A DNA stretch of 64,000 bases, taken from assembly GCF_040869045.1 (NCBI RefSeq), contig NC_090321.1, positions 75,363,183-75,427,182 of the forward strand, in the 5' to 3' direction. Of this stretch, positions 21,609-32,092 are shown piece by piece (the stretch's first letter is position 1; every line of letters begins with the position of its first letter). A model generated the notes under the pieces. The model worked only from the letters and a program-made list of their open reading frames with translations. It had not been told where the DNA came from and searched no databases. A program made the position numbers and the translations under genes. The DNA comes from Eurosta solidaginis (Eukaryota > Arthropoda > Insecta > Diptera > Tephritidae).

Positions 21609-22190
21609 TGTAACGAATTTACTGTAACTCCGCTTATTTTCAACTTGCTTCTTACGTTCGTATCGCTAAATTGTCGAATAAATAAATCAAATATTTAATA
21701 ATGCAAAACGGTCTTTATTAGACTACTTTGAATAACACTTATACTTCACAACTGTTATCGTGTTTAAATCAAAAAAAAGTCAGACTACTCCGCTTTTGCC
21801 GCTTTTATACTCTTTTCTGCATCGTTGGGATATTCCAGATGTTTCTCCTTGTAGAATGTTCTACTTGTTTACCCTAGTAATTGAGCTACATATATATATA
21901 CCTATTTGTAGTTTATAGACTCACACATAGGCATATGTGTGTATATATGTGAGTAATACTTTGACTGTTGACTAACTATCTACATCTGTGTGTGAGTTAT
22001 CTCTTCGCTGCCTTGTATGCATGTGGGTAAACGACGATTAATGTGTTTATGTGTATTTCCCCGCTGCGTATATGTGAATGTTGCTTGTCGTAATGTGTAC
22101 ATAATGATTTATTTATTTACGCACATACTGCGTAGAATCACCCTAGCGATGTGATGTGAGTATCACTTAGTGATTCTAATATTCGTGACA
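21609..22190 (-). repeat. left LTR, minus orientation (582 bp)
   Basis: Read on the minus strand it starts TGTCACGAATATTAG and ends GTTACA. The polypurine tract GGTGGAGGGC lies just upstream on the minus strand (about 22192-22203). It contains a TATA box (minus strand, near 21805). Confidence 0.9.
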
Positions 22191-22342
22191 CCGCCCTCCA
22201 CCTAAGTCGGATCGTCAAGATCAGACAAATCTCCTGATCTAAACGCTGCTAGCCGCTCCAAATGAACCACTTTAATTTTGGTTCGTGGTTTGCCGATGGT
22301 TTGTATGTGGTAAACTACATTGTTGATTCGCTTTAAAATTTT

Positions 22343-22998
22343 CTATGGGCCTTCCCAATTACACTGCAATTTCGGGGACAAACCTTTCTTCCGTTGTGGG
22401 TTATATAACAGCACCAAATCGCCTTCCTGAAAACCTTCCGAATTAATTGCTTTATCGTATCTGGCTTTCATCTTGTCACTCATAATCTTTGTTCGTTGTC
22501 TTACAAGATCGTGTATTTCTCTCATCTCTTCTTCCAAGACACCAGTGGATTTCTTGGCATTTCTCTCCGCATCGGCAATAATCCCAAACTCCAAATCGGC
22601 TGGCAGTCGAAGGTCATTGCCAAAAATTACTTTTGCGGGGTTTGGCCCGTTGTCTCATGCACTGCCGATCGGTAAGCCATCAAAAATAATTGTATGTGCG
22701 TATCCCACTCTGTATGGTACTTGTCGACTACTTTCCTTAAGTGCTCCTTCAAGGTTCTATTGAATCGTTCCACCATACCATCGGACTGAGGATGCAATGC
22801 AGTTGTCCGTGTTTTTCGAATGCCCAGTATTTTACACATTTCTTGGAACACAGCTGATTCAAAATGTCTGCCTTGGTCAGAATGTAATTCCATTGGTACA
22901 CCATACCTTGCAACCCAATTATTTACAACCAAGACTGCTTCTGATTTTGGGATTGGGTATACCTCTGGCCATTTGCTAAAATAATCCATAACCACCAA
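22343..22998 (-). pseudogene. integrase core and C-terminus (minus half)
   Basis: The reading 22627-22998 has MDYFSKWPEVYPIP, MELHSDQGRHFES (second aspartate) and ALHPQSDGMVERFNRT (glutamate), so the DDE triad positions are intact here. A gap and frame change follow, then 22343-22594 with GDLVLLYNPQRKKG and CNWEGP, the GPY/F tail. The triad's first aspartate lies in the neighbouring reading (LDVAGPFP at about 23060). Stops at 22999-23004 and 22595-22626 break the protein. Confidence 0.85.
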
Positions 22999-23004
22999 TA
23001 CGTA

Positions 23005-24042
23005 TTAGTTTCCGCTGTTGCTAGTAGGAAATGGACCCGCGACATCTAAAGCAATCCTTTCAAACGGTGCACCTGAGTTATATTGCTTCATCTGGCCATG
23101 ACTTCGTGTTCTGGGCCCTTTGGATCTGCTGCAAACCTCGCAGTTGGCAATCCACTCAGTGACCGACTGACGGCAACCAACCCAATAGAATCTCTGTTTA
23201 ATCTTCTCGAGCGTTTTCGTGATTCCCAGATGACCTCCACTTCGATCATTATGTAGCTCGTTGAGAACGTCAGGAATCCTTTTCCTGGGAACAACTATCA
23301 GTTTCTTCTTGCACTGGCCGTCCTCACTCTCCCATATTCGATACAGGCAACCGGATATCATTTGTAAACTATTCCACTGGGCCCAATATGACTTCACAAT
23401 AGGACTTTCTGCTGACATCTCCTCTTTATTTGGTCTCTCATTTCGTTCGAGCCCGTGCATAATATGGGACAGATCTGAATCTTCTAGCTGACACTTCCTT
23501 AGCTGTTCCATGTCCCAGTCATCCGAACACGTCATAGTCATAAGCCGAGCATCTATAATGTCTTCCTTAGTCTCAGCTTTTGAACAGTGTTTACATTCCA
23601 AACTACATGGTCTTCGTGACATTGCATCAGCATTTCCATGGGTACTACCTTTTCGATGCTCAATGGAAAAGTCATAGCTTTGTAGTCGCTCGATCCACCG
23701 TGCCAATTGACCTTCTGGGTTACGGAACTGCAGGAGCCATTTCAACGCTGCGTGATATGTCCTGGCGCGGAATCGCTGCCCGTAGAGGTACTTATGAAAA
23801 TGTTTAATGCACTCTACCAATGCTAATAGCTCTCTCCGTGCGACGCAATAGTTCCTCTCTGGTTTTCCAATTGATCGGCTATAATATGCAACTACCTTCT
23901 CCTGTCCATCGATCAGTTGTGATAAAACGCCTCCTATAGGATATCCACTCGCATCGGTATCTAGAATAAACGTTGCTCCTGGAATCGGATATGCCAGCAT
24001 TGGGGCAGTGCACAACCGCTCTTTCAATGTTTTGAAAGCCAC
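23005..24042 (-). pseudogene. RNase H and integrase zinc finger (minus half)
   Basis: The 345-residue reading starts with the RT connection, then RNase H (FILDTDASGYPIGGVLSQ, VARRELLALVECIKHF, HAALKWLLQF, HRKGSTHGNADAMSRR). The HHCC integrase domain follows (HNDRSGGHLGITKT and ANCEVCSRSKG), then the core start LDVAGPFPTSN. It is the best preserved stretch of this family in the window. A paralogous, partly deleted version lies on the plus strand at 26515-27560. Confidence 0.85.
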
Positions 24043-24138
24043 TTCTTGCTCCTTTTTCCACTGAAAAGCTTTATTTTTTCTTGTAAGCTCGTGAAGGCTA
24101 TGGGCTACGCTGGAAAAGTTTGGTACAAATCGGCGGTA

Positions 24139-25206
24139 CTATGTGCACAGCCCAAGGAAACTTCTTAATTCATGCAAGTTCTGTGGTCTTGGCCAATCTT
24201 TTACAGCTTCTATTTTTTCATTCGCAGTACAGATGCCCTCTGTCGTTACCTTGTGACCCAAATAATTTACTTCCTTTTTAAACAACGAACACTTTTTGGG
24301 ACTTAGTTTCAGACCAGCGCCAGCTATTCTCTGGAAAACTTCCTCTAAGTTTTTAAGCTGTTCATCAAAGTTCTTGCCCAATACGATGATGTCGTCCAGG
24401 TACCCCAAGCATGTTTTCCAATGTAGTCCTTTCAATACCTGATCCATGAGTCTCTCGAAAGTAGCTGGTGCATTACAAAGTCCAAAAGGCATCACTGTAA
24501 ATTGCCAAAGACCATCACCAACACTGAAGGCTGTTTTCTCTTTGTCTTCCTCCTTCACCTCCACTTGCCAGTACCCGCTTTTCAAGTCCAGTGTGGAAAA
24601 CCATTTCGTACCAGATAGGGAGTCCAGAGTATTGTCAATTCTTGGCAATGGGTAGCTATCCTTTTTCGTAACGTGGTTCAACTTGCGGTAGTCCACGCAA
24701 AACCTCGTTTTTCCATCCTTCTTCTTCACAAGTACCACGGGTGAGCTCCATGGACTAGCTGATGGTTGGACGACGCCGCTGTCACTCATTTCTTGCACGA
24801 TTTGACTTAAAACTTCCCGCTTCGCAAGTGGAACACTACGAGGAGCTTGACGGATCGGCCTCGCACCTCCAGTGTCAATTTGATGTTTCACAAATTTGGT
24901 GCGGCCTGGTTTGGAGCCATCCTGGTCAAATATATTCGCGTAGTTTAGGAGCCCCTCCGTCCATGCCATGATGTCATTTGAAAGATCATTGTTGCTGGTT
25001 GGAACGTGCTCCTGGAGCTGCTCACAGTTAATAATTACATCAGCCTCTTGACATCTTCCAAATATAGCTCCTTTGGTAAGTTTGATTGGTGAATTGAACT
25101 CATTGAGTACTCTTATCGGAATACGTCCATCTTGTTTTGTCATAGCCAGGGTTTTTCCTACAACAACATTCGGTGTTGATTTGTTTGCTGCTTCGACAAC
25201 CCACAA
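24139..25206 (-). pseudogene. reverse transcriptase (minus half)
   Basis: The 355-residue reading contains the full RT domain: WSSPVVLVKKKDGKTRFCVD, STLDLKSGYWQVEV, MPFGLCNAPATFERLMD, the catalytic LGYLDDIIVLG, and LHELRSFLGLC at the end. It synthesises cDNA in the particle. A stop and short gap separate it from RNase H at 24042. There is no matching RT segment on the plus-strand half. Confidence 0.9.
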
Positions 25207-25625
25207 TCTCCATCAACCTTTGCCCAGATGACTGCTTCTGATTTTGGTGGTATTTGCTGATTCTCTTCCACCATCACTCGTTTACTTCTGTAGCCTCTCT
25301 CGTAGCCGAAATTAAGTGGCACACCCATGTTCTTATATAGCATCATCTTGCTTTGCATATCGATCTTGATGCCTTGGTCGATTAAGAAGTCCACTCCGAT
25401 TATGATTTCATCAACAATCTCCGCCACTATAAAATTGTATACTACCGTGACGTTCCCAATTGCGACTTCACATACTACTTCTCCTAGGACCGTGGTGTCT
25501 TCTCCAGTGGCTGTACGCAATCTTGCTCCATGCAATGGTCTTATCTTCTTGTTGACTATATCCGCTCGAATAATGGAACGAGATGCACCCGTATCTACAG
25601 TCAGTAAACGTTCCTTTCCATCCAC
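25158..25625 (-). pseudogene. aspartic protease (minus half)
   Basis: LLTVDTGASRSIIRADIV carries the intact D-T-G triad, and IIIGVDFLIDQGI is the conserved C-terminal motif. The frame overlaps RT by about 50 bases in another frame. Upstream of the protease the minus-strand sequence runs only to about 25730, near the Gag C-terminus, where it meets the plus-strand copy. Confidence 0.85.
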
Positions 25626-25730
25626 ATGTCCTCCGACAGTAAGATTGCTTGACCTTCTTCAGATTTGCGAGATAGAGATTATGGGGCATTCAATTGGAGG
25701 AGCCAGCTGTCGCCCCTTGCGGCTGACTCG

Positions 25731-26410
25731 CCATCCTTTGACGGTTCTGTTCCTTTCCAGGTTTTTAAGCTTCAGTTTGAGAAGACCCAGCAGTGAACAA
25801 CTGGAATGCCGAAGATGAAGTTGCAGCATTGTTCGTGGCTTTAAAAGGACCAGCTGCTGAGATCCTACAGACCATCCCAGAGTACGAACGTAACAGTTAC
25901 GAAGCATTGATGGCTGCTGTAGAACGAAGATACGGAAGCGAACACAGGAAACAGATCTACCAAATAGAATTGCAAAACCGCTATCAAAAAGCTAACGAGA
26001 CTTTGCAGGAGTTTGCTTCGGACATTGAAAGATTAGCTCATATTGCAAATACGGATGCACCCGTGGAATACACGGAAAGAGTAAAGATTCAGAGCTTTAT
26101 AAATGGCATACGGGACGTCGAAACGAAGCGAGCCACATACGCGAACCCAAAGCAAACATCTTCTGAAACGGTATCCCATGCATTGACTCAGGAAACGGCG
26201 TCACTATTGAGTAAACTAGCATACAAACCTCATCGAAGGGATCACAACAGAAAAATACCGGAGTTATGAAATGTTTCAAGTGCGGTAACCCAGGTCACAT
26301 TGCACGGAATTGCAGTAGCAATTCCAATAGTTCCAACAATGTGGGTGGCCGTAAACGCAGAGCTGAAGGAGATGAGCAAATCTCCAAGTCCACTCAATCG
26401 TTGAACTAAA
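25731..26410 (+). pseudogene. Gag capsid and zinc knuckle (plus half)
   Basis: The sequence begins within capsid (SFDGSVPFQVF), shifts frame near 25790, and reads on as NNWNAEDEVAALFVALKGP to LLSKLAYKPHRR, ending at 26269. A second frameshift leads to the knuckle CFKCGNPGHIARNC near 26273-26314. It is about 75-80% similar by eye to the Gag at 10993-11985. The N-terminus with the SAP-like motif is missing because of the junction. Confidence 0.8.
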
Positions 26411-27687
26411 GCGAGTCAGCCGCAAGGGGCGACAGCTGGCTCCCCCAATTAAATGCCCCATAATCTCTATCTCGCAAATCGGAAGAAGGTCAAACAATCT
26501 TGCTATAGGAGGCGTTTTATCACAACTGGTCGATGGACAGGAGAAGGTAGTTGCATATTACAGCCGATCAATTGGAAAACCAGAGAGGAACTATTGCGTT
26601 ACACGGAGAGAGCTATTAGCATTGGTAGAGTGCATTAAACATTTTCATAAATACCTCTACGGGCAGCGATTCCGCGCCAGGACAGATCACGCAGCGTTGA
26701 AATGGCTCCTGCAGTTCCGTAACTCAGAAGGTCAATTGGCACGGTGGATCGAGCGACTACAAAGCTATGACTTTTCCATTGAGCACCGAAAAGGTAGTAC
26801 CCATGGAAATGCTGATGCAATGTCACGAAGACCATGTAGTTTGGAATGTAAACACTGCTCAAAAGCTGAGGCTAAGGAAGACATTATAGACGTTCGGCTT
26901 ATGACTATGACGTGTCAGCTAGAAGATTCAGATCTGTCCCATGTTATGCACGGGCTCGAACGAAATGAGAGACCGAATAAAGAGGAGATGTCAGCAGAAA
27001 GTCCTATTGTGAAGTCATATTGGGCCCAGTGGAATAGTTTACAATTGATATCCGGTTGCCTGTATCGAATATGGGAGAGTGAGGACGGCCAGTGCAAGAA
27101 GAAACTGATAGTTGTTCTCAGGAAAAGAATTCCTGACGTTCTCAACGAGCTACATATTGGAAGATTAAACAGAGATTCTATTGGGTTGGTTGCCGTCAGT
27201 CGGTCACTGAGTGGATTGCCAACTGCGAGGTTTGCAGCAGAGCCAAAGGGCCCAGAACATGAAGTCATGGCCAGATGAAGCAATATAACTCAGGTGCACC
27301 GTTTGAAAGGATTGCTTTAGATGTCGCGGGTCCATTTCCTACTAGCAACAGCGGAAACAAATATGTATTGGTGGTTGTGGATTATTTTAGCAAATGGCCA
27401 GAGGTATACCCAATCCCAAATCAAGAAGCGGAAACAATTGCAGTCTTGGTTGTAAATAATTGGGTTGCAAGGTATGGTGTACCAATGGAATTACATTCTG
27501 GAAGAAAGGTTTGTCCCCGAAATTGCAGTGTAATTGGGAAGGCCCGTACAAAATTTTAAAGCGAATCAACGATGTAGTTTACCGCATACAAACCATCGGC
27601 AAACCACGAACCAAAATGAAAGTGGTTCATTTGGAGAGGCTGGCAGCGTTTAGAGCAGATTTGTCTGATCGGGACGATCCGACTTAG
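26411..27687 (+). pseudogene. deleted Pol remnant (plus half)
   Basis: After the protease-start region (about 26411-26505) the sequence jumps to RNase H (IGGVLSQLVDGQEKVVAYYS near 26507), so most of protease and all RT are deleted. RNase H reads on to 26900, with a small deletion near 26912. The integrase zinc finger and core start follow (LDVAGPFPTSN, MELHSG), and a second deletion at about 27498 joins the core to the GPY/F tail CNWEGPYKILKRIN. The polypurine tract GGTGGAGGGC is at 27688-27697. Confidence 0.8.
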
Positions 27688-27698
27688 GTGGAGGGCAG

Positions 27699-28277
27699 TG
27701 ACACGAATATTAAAATCACTAAGTGATACATCAATCGCTAGGGTGATTCTACGCAGTATGTGCGTAAATAAATAAATCATTATACACATTACGGCAAGCA
27801 ACATTTCCATACACGCAGCGGGGAAATACACATAAACACATTAACCGTCGTTTACCCACATGCATACAAGGCAGCGAAGAGATAACTCACATACGGATGT
27901 ACATAGTTAGTCAACAGTCAGAGTATTACTCACATATGTACACGCATATGCCTATGCGAGAGTATATAAACTACAAATAGGTATACATATATGTAGCTCA
28001 ATTACTAGGGTAAACAAGTAGAACATTCTACAAGGAGAAATATCTGGAATATCCCAACGATGCAGAAAAGAGTATAAAAGCGGCAAAAGCGGAGTAGTCT
28101 GACTTGAGTTTGATTTAAACACGATAACAGTTGTGAAGTATAAGTGTTATTCAAATTAGTCTAATAAAAACCGTTTTGCATTATTAAATACATATTTGAT
28201 TTATTTATTCGACAATTTAGCGATACGAACGTAAGAAGCAAGTTGAAAATAAGCGGAGTTACAGTAAATTCGTTACA
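27699..28277 (+). repeat. right LTR, plus orientation (579 bp)
   Basis: It starts TGACACGAATATT (the left LTR has TGTCACG) and ends GTTACA. A TATA box lies at 28071-28082 (AGTATAAAAGCG). It is highly similar to the reverse complement of 21609-22190 with small indels. Confidence 0.9.
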
Positions 28278-28810
28278 ATATATATAAACGTTCTGAGGTT
28301 ATAAATTATAAGAGAAACAATTTAAGAGCACTTACATGACTCCAACGTTGTCAGCAGGCGCCCGTTGACTTGAGTTGGTAGTTGAAAATTTAAGTAATTT
28401 TTCCCTCTCTCTCTACATTACGATTCTAATTGGAATCTCAGTTCCGTGTTGGTATAATATGTATGTATGTATATGAAGTTGCATATTATAAGAAAATAAG
28501 AGGCAATTTGTCCAATTTAACCCTTAGAAAAAATTTCTTTTTCTTTTTTTTTTTGAAATTTTTATTTGCTTTTAGATCAAAAATCTTTTTGAAGTTGTTT
28601 AAAAAATGGAAACCAATGCCACCTTACTTTTTATTAGTTGAACTGCAATAGTGAGGTGGCATTTTAATTTGTTAACAGATCATCATAATCTTTATATATC
28701 ATTCTTTTATTAATTATCTTTCACTTAGTATTCCTTCTTCCTCTTCTTCATTAGTAAATTAATTTCTTCTCTCTAGTTTTAACTGTATTTATAATTACTG
28801 TACGTATGTA

Positions 28811-30138
28811 GGTTAGGTTAGGTTGAACTGGCCGGTCCATGAGGACCTCACATAGACTGATTGAGTCCGTAGTGTTACCAGAAGTTTGTTTTCAAACTGA
28901 AAAACCCTATCAAAAACTAGGACCTATGTTATAAAATAACTCCGTCCTCTTGGCAAGTACTAGAAGCTTCCTAGGACTTAAGTCACTTGCTGCTTCCAGA
29001 TCTGATAGCTGTATCACTCCTAATAGCTGGAGTCTTAGCCTAGCAAGTGCAGGGCACGTGCACAGAACGTGCTCGATCGTTTCCTCCTCCAACCCGCACT
29101 TCCTACATCTGCTATCACTGACCAAGCCTAATTTAAAGGCATGTGATTCCAGAAGGCAGTATCCAGTCAGAATACCCGTCATGAGTCTACAATTCTCTCT
29201 TTTTAATGATAGTAGCAACTTTGTTAGTCTAAGGTTGTAAGACCTACACATAATCTTCGACACTTTACAGCCCCGCGGTTGCACCCACGCCTTTCCCGCT
29301 TGGTCGATCATGGGCACTTCCCGCCTTCGCTTAACCTCGCCCAGTCTAATTGGGACGTCTACGTAGCAAGCTTCAAGGGATGCGCCCTTTTTAGCTAGTT
29401 CGTCCGCTTTTTCATTCCCATCTATTCCCATATGCCCTGGGATCCAATATAGATGTATGCTTCTCCCTGTCCCGATTCTCTCCAGAGACTGCTTACACTC
29501 TAACACGCATTTAAATGCTGTGCTATACGAGATTATTGCCTTAATTGGCGCTTGACTGTCAATATAAAAGTTAACACGGTTGCAGATTAAGCTATTCTCT
29601 TCCAGGGTTTCTACTGCTTTGGTTACGGCTAATATTTCCGCTTGAAAAACGCTACAGTAATGCGGCAGCCTGTAGGATCTGCTTATTTCCGGATCAGCAT
29701 AGTATACTGCAGACCCTACTCCTTCCACTACTTTGGAACCATCTGTGTACACATGTATCGCTCCGTCCGCCATTTGCGCACCCTTGCGCCAACCGTCCAC
29801 CTCTATTGTGGCCTTAAGATCTCCCTCGAGGCGCAGATAGGGAATCAGGTAGTCTGTTCGTCTTGTGATTGATGACACTATACTACTATGGCCATATGGT
29901 CGGCGCTCAAGCTGCCCCGAGGCACCGAGCCTGGTTGCAGTTGTTAATGGTATGTTCTTTGCTACCAGGTCTACAGGTGAACAGTGCAGCCGTCGGGGTG
30001 GTTTTCAGGGCTCCCGTAATGCTAAGCATCGATAGTCTGCATACTCCCTCTAATTGTTTGAGGTATGTTGTTTTTTGTGTGGCTTTCCACCAAACAAGAA
30101 CTCCGTAGTATAGAATAGGGCTTACAATCGCTGTAAAA
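28811..30138 (-). mobile_element. 5'-truncated non-LTR retrotransposon with RNase H
   Basis: On the minus strand the sequence runs from the RT C-terminus (ILYYGVLVWW near 30100) through RNase H to a 3' UTR. It ends in AACCTAACCTAACC at 28811. It sits at the end of LTR copy B. The 5' truncation is at about 30138; 30139-30180 is unassigned. A shorter copy lies at 62793-63170. Confidence 0.85.
28910..29878 (-). CDS. RNase H and C-terminal domain of non-LTR ORF2
   Basis: The 322-residue reading is open. RNase H motifs are AIHVYTDGSKVVEGVG (first Asp), SVFQAEILAVTKAVE (Glu), VNFYIDSQAPIKAI (Asp) and WIPGHMGIDGNEKADELAKK (His/Asp). The C-terminal part has CRKCGLEEETIEHVLCTCP, a CCHC-like cluster related to the one at 2042-2230. 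RNase H in this class removes template RNA. RT lies upstream and is mostly missing, with a stop at 29879, so it is a fragment rather than a gene. Confidence 0.85.
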   Translation of the reverse strand: MSSITRRTDYLIPYLRLEGDLKATIEVDGWRKGAQMADGAIHVYTDGSKVVEGVGSAVYYADPEISRSYRLPHYCSVFQAEILAVTKAVETLEENSLICNRVNFYIDSQAPIKAIISYSTAFKCVLECKQSLERIGTGRSIHLYWIPGHMGIDGNEKADELAKKGASLEACYVDVPIRLGEVKRRREVPMIDQAGKAWVQPRGCKVSKIMCRSYNLRLTKLLLSLKRENCRLMTGILTGYCLLESHAFKLGLVSDSRCRKCGLEEETIEHVLCTCPALARLRLQLLGVIQLSDLEAASDLSPRKLLVLAKRTELFYNIGPSF

Positions 30139-30180
30139 ACTCAATGAGAAAGAGCGCGCGATAAGTCCCACGTACACCGT

Positions 30181-30433
30181 TCATTTTAAATAGCGATCTG
30201 AGATGAGCGCCCAGGAACCTACATACCTACATCATCATTTCACGTCAAAATTTACTCAATTTATCGTGTTTACGGACGGACGGACATGGCTAAATGAATT
30301 TCTTTTTTCGCTTTCTTTTTTCATTTTGATATATAGAAATCTATATCTATCTCGATTAGTTTATGCTGTTACGGATTACCGTTATGCGAACAAAGTTAAT
30401 ATACTCTGTGAGCTCTGCTCAGCTGAGTATAAA
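30181..30433 (+). repeat. 3' fragment of the dispersed repeat block
   Basis: It matches the end of the block at about 6375-6640, from TTCATTTTAAATAGCGATCT to CTCAGCTGAGTATAAAA. Confidence 0.8.
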
Positions 30434-30495
30434 AATATTAGTCAGGAAATAACCAAATATGAGTATGTAATACTGCACTTCCACAGGATGTCATT

Positions 30496-31146
30496 ATGAC
30501 AATTTTAGATTTCATTCAGAACCCTCCTGAAAATAATAAATTCACTGCATTAAATAAAGTTTTAATTGAACGACATTCTCTGAGTGAGAATACCAAATTT
30601 GGCAAAGTTTTATCTGATTCTGAGATGGGAGATCGTAAACCATCTGAATATTATCGGTCTTTAGTATTACTCTCTGGTACTAACTTCAGCCAAGAAGTTC
30701 TTAAGAAACTTTGGATGAAAAAACTGCCAAAGATTTTGAATGTAATTTTAGCTAGTTCAAATTCTAGTGATATAAACGAATTAATGAAATTAGCTAATAA
30801 TGTATGGGAGGTTATCAATAAAAATGAAATCGCTTCTGTTAATAATTTTCAAAATTCAAAAAGCGAAAGTACATTAATATCTAATTTGGTTCAAACTACT
30901 AATCTTATGTGTAAAAATTTTGAAATATTGTCTTTAGAATTATCAGAAATTAAAAAAGAAATTAATCAAAATTATTCAAGGTCTCGTTCTATAAGTAGAA
31001 CTCGTTTTAGAAGTCCTTCCAGATACAGGTCCAATTCTCGTGAGAATCCTAATTGGCTCTGTAAATATCATTATAAATTCGGGAACAAAGCTCGAAAATG
31101 CGAACAACCATGTGCCTTCTCAAAAACTAATAAATCAACAAACTAA
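30496..31146 (+). CDS. Gag with CHCC-type motif
   Basis: The 216-residue reading begins MTILDFIQNPPENNKF. A helical capsid-like part is followed by an Arg/Ser-rich stretch (SRSRSISRTRFRSPSRYRS) and then LCKYHYKFGNKARKCEQPC. That last motif, C-x3-H-x9-C-x3-C, is the CHCC type reported for Gag of the CsRn1 lineage and differs from the common CCHC knuckle. The reading is open, but the beginning may be truncated because typical Gag proteins are longer. Confidence 0.75.
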   Translation: MTILDFIQNPPENNKFTALNKVLIERHSLSENTKFGKVLSDSEMGDRKPSEYYRSLVLLSGTNFSQEVLKKLWMKKLPKILNVILASSNSSDINELMKLANNVWEVINKNEIASVNNFQNSKSESTLISNLVQTTNLMCKNFEILSLELSEIKKEINQNYSRSRSISRTRFRSPSRYRSNSRENPNWLCKYHYKFGNKARKCEQPCAFSKTNKSTN

Positions 31147-31189
31147 ATTCTTCCGTTGTTGCAGCGAGAAACAACAGAAATTCAGAAGT

Positions 31190-31400
31190 TTCAACTCGTC
31201 GCTTATTTATATTTGACAGGGATAATATATTAAATTTTCTAATTGACAGTGGTGCGGAAATTTCGGTACTTCCAGTTTCAAAATTTGTAAGTAAAAAGAA
31301 ATCTTCTGATATTGTTTTGACAGCGGCTAATGGTACTACTATTTCTACATACGGTAAAAAACTTTTGAATATTAACTTACGAGTTAAGGCGTGAATTTCC
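31190..31400 (+). pseudogene. aspartic protease (CsRn1-like)
   Basis: The plus strand encodes LNFLIDSGAEISVLPVSKF at about 31230-31288, with an intact D-S-G triad, and then ANGTTISTYGKK. A stop at about 31393 and a frame change separate it from the continuation [20 protein letters not shown] in the next reading, which is the protease C-terminus. Confidence 0.75.
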
Positions 31401-31404
31401 ATTT

Positions 31405-31932
31405 ATGTTTTTTATAGCCGATATCGCGAAACCAATCATAGGAGCTGATTTTTTGTCTAAATATGGCTTGCTAATCGATATAAGAAACAAACGTTTAGTT
31501 TACCCATTGACAAGCCTTTCAGTCAACACAATCTCTTGTTTTTGTAATGTTCCTCTTCCAAAAATTTGTTCAGTAGATAATAAATATACAAAATTATTTA
31601 AATCTTTTCCATCCTTCATTTCTGATCCAGATTATTCGAAGCCAGTCAAACATACTACGGTCCATAAACTTGTTACGGAAGGAAACCTTCCTTTTTCTAA
31701 GCCCAGGCGCCTAGATCCGATTAAATTCAAAGTAGCCAAAACCGAATTTGATTTTTTGTTAAGAACTGGAATTTGTAGACCATCAAATTCATCCGTTGCA
31801 TCCCCTCTTCATTTAGTGCCCAAAAAAGAAGCTAATGACTGGCGTCCTTGTGGCGATTTTCGTGGACGTAATGTAGTAACAGTTCCCGATCGATATCCTT
31901 TACCCCATCTCCACGATTTTAATATTAGCTAA
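31405..31932 (+). pseudogene. protease C-terminus and RT N-terminus
   Basis: The reading starts with the conserved protease end ([16 protein letters not shown]). It continues to the RT fingers: [32 protein letters not shown] and [14 protein letters not shown]. It stops at the insertion of a minus-strand non-LTR scrap; the palm domain with the YxDD box is missing. Confidence 0.8.
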
Positions 31933-32092
31933 TATTTTCAAGCACTAGTTCTGGCTCAATTGAACTTTTTTAAGGCTGGAAGGGGTTCCCCATGCTGTAA
32001 TGCCGTATCGAATGTACGATTCCGATAATGCTCTGTAGGCTTGCAAAAGGACTGCGTAATTGCTGCAGTAGCTAAGATGCTTTATAAAGTAC
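31933..32092 (-). mobile_element. non-LTR scrap in the RT
   Basis: The minus strand reads LLQAYRALSESYIRYGITAWG, the C-terminal RT motif typical of CR1/Jockey-type elements. It replaces the gypsy RT palm region. Borders are approximate. Confidence 0.6.

Larger units (their letters stand above)
21609..28277. mobile_element. gypsy structure with inverted LTRs
   Basis: The left LTR (21609-22190) and right LTR (27699-28277) are reverse complements, so both outer ends are the U5 end CAGTAAATTCGTTACA. Left of about 25730 the Pol genes are on the minus strand; right of it Gag and deleted Pol are on the plus strand. Two partial copies of one family thus meet at their 5'-truncated ends. The flanks are ATAT on both sides, and copy A has the empty site GTATATATATAAACG near 8140 with one ATAT. 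The whole palindromic structure therefore behaves as a single insertion. Confidence 0.85.
20154..28810 (-). repeat. LTR copy B of Osvaldo-like element, interrupted
   Basis: It starts TGTGATGAAAC at 20154, next to the primer-binding site. The pieces 20617-20940, 21397-21608 and 28278-28810 match copy A. The first 460 bases (20154-20616) have no partner in the window because copy A is cut at 2346 by non-LTR elements. The outer terminus is not seen: a non-LTR element begins at 28811 and the match does not resume after it. Short readings in 20196-20502 do not look coding. Confidence 0.65.

Noticed and set aside
28808..28830. Possible telomere repeat (GGTTAGGTTAGGTTG)
   Set aside because: Only two to three units, and they form the 3' terminus of a non-LTR element whose second copy at 62793 has the same end; not a telomeric array.
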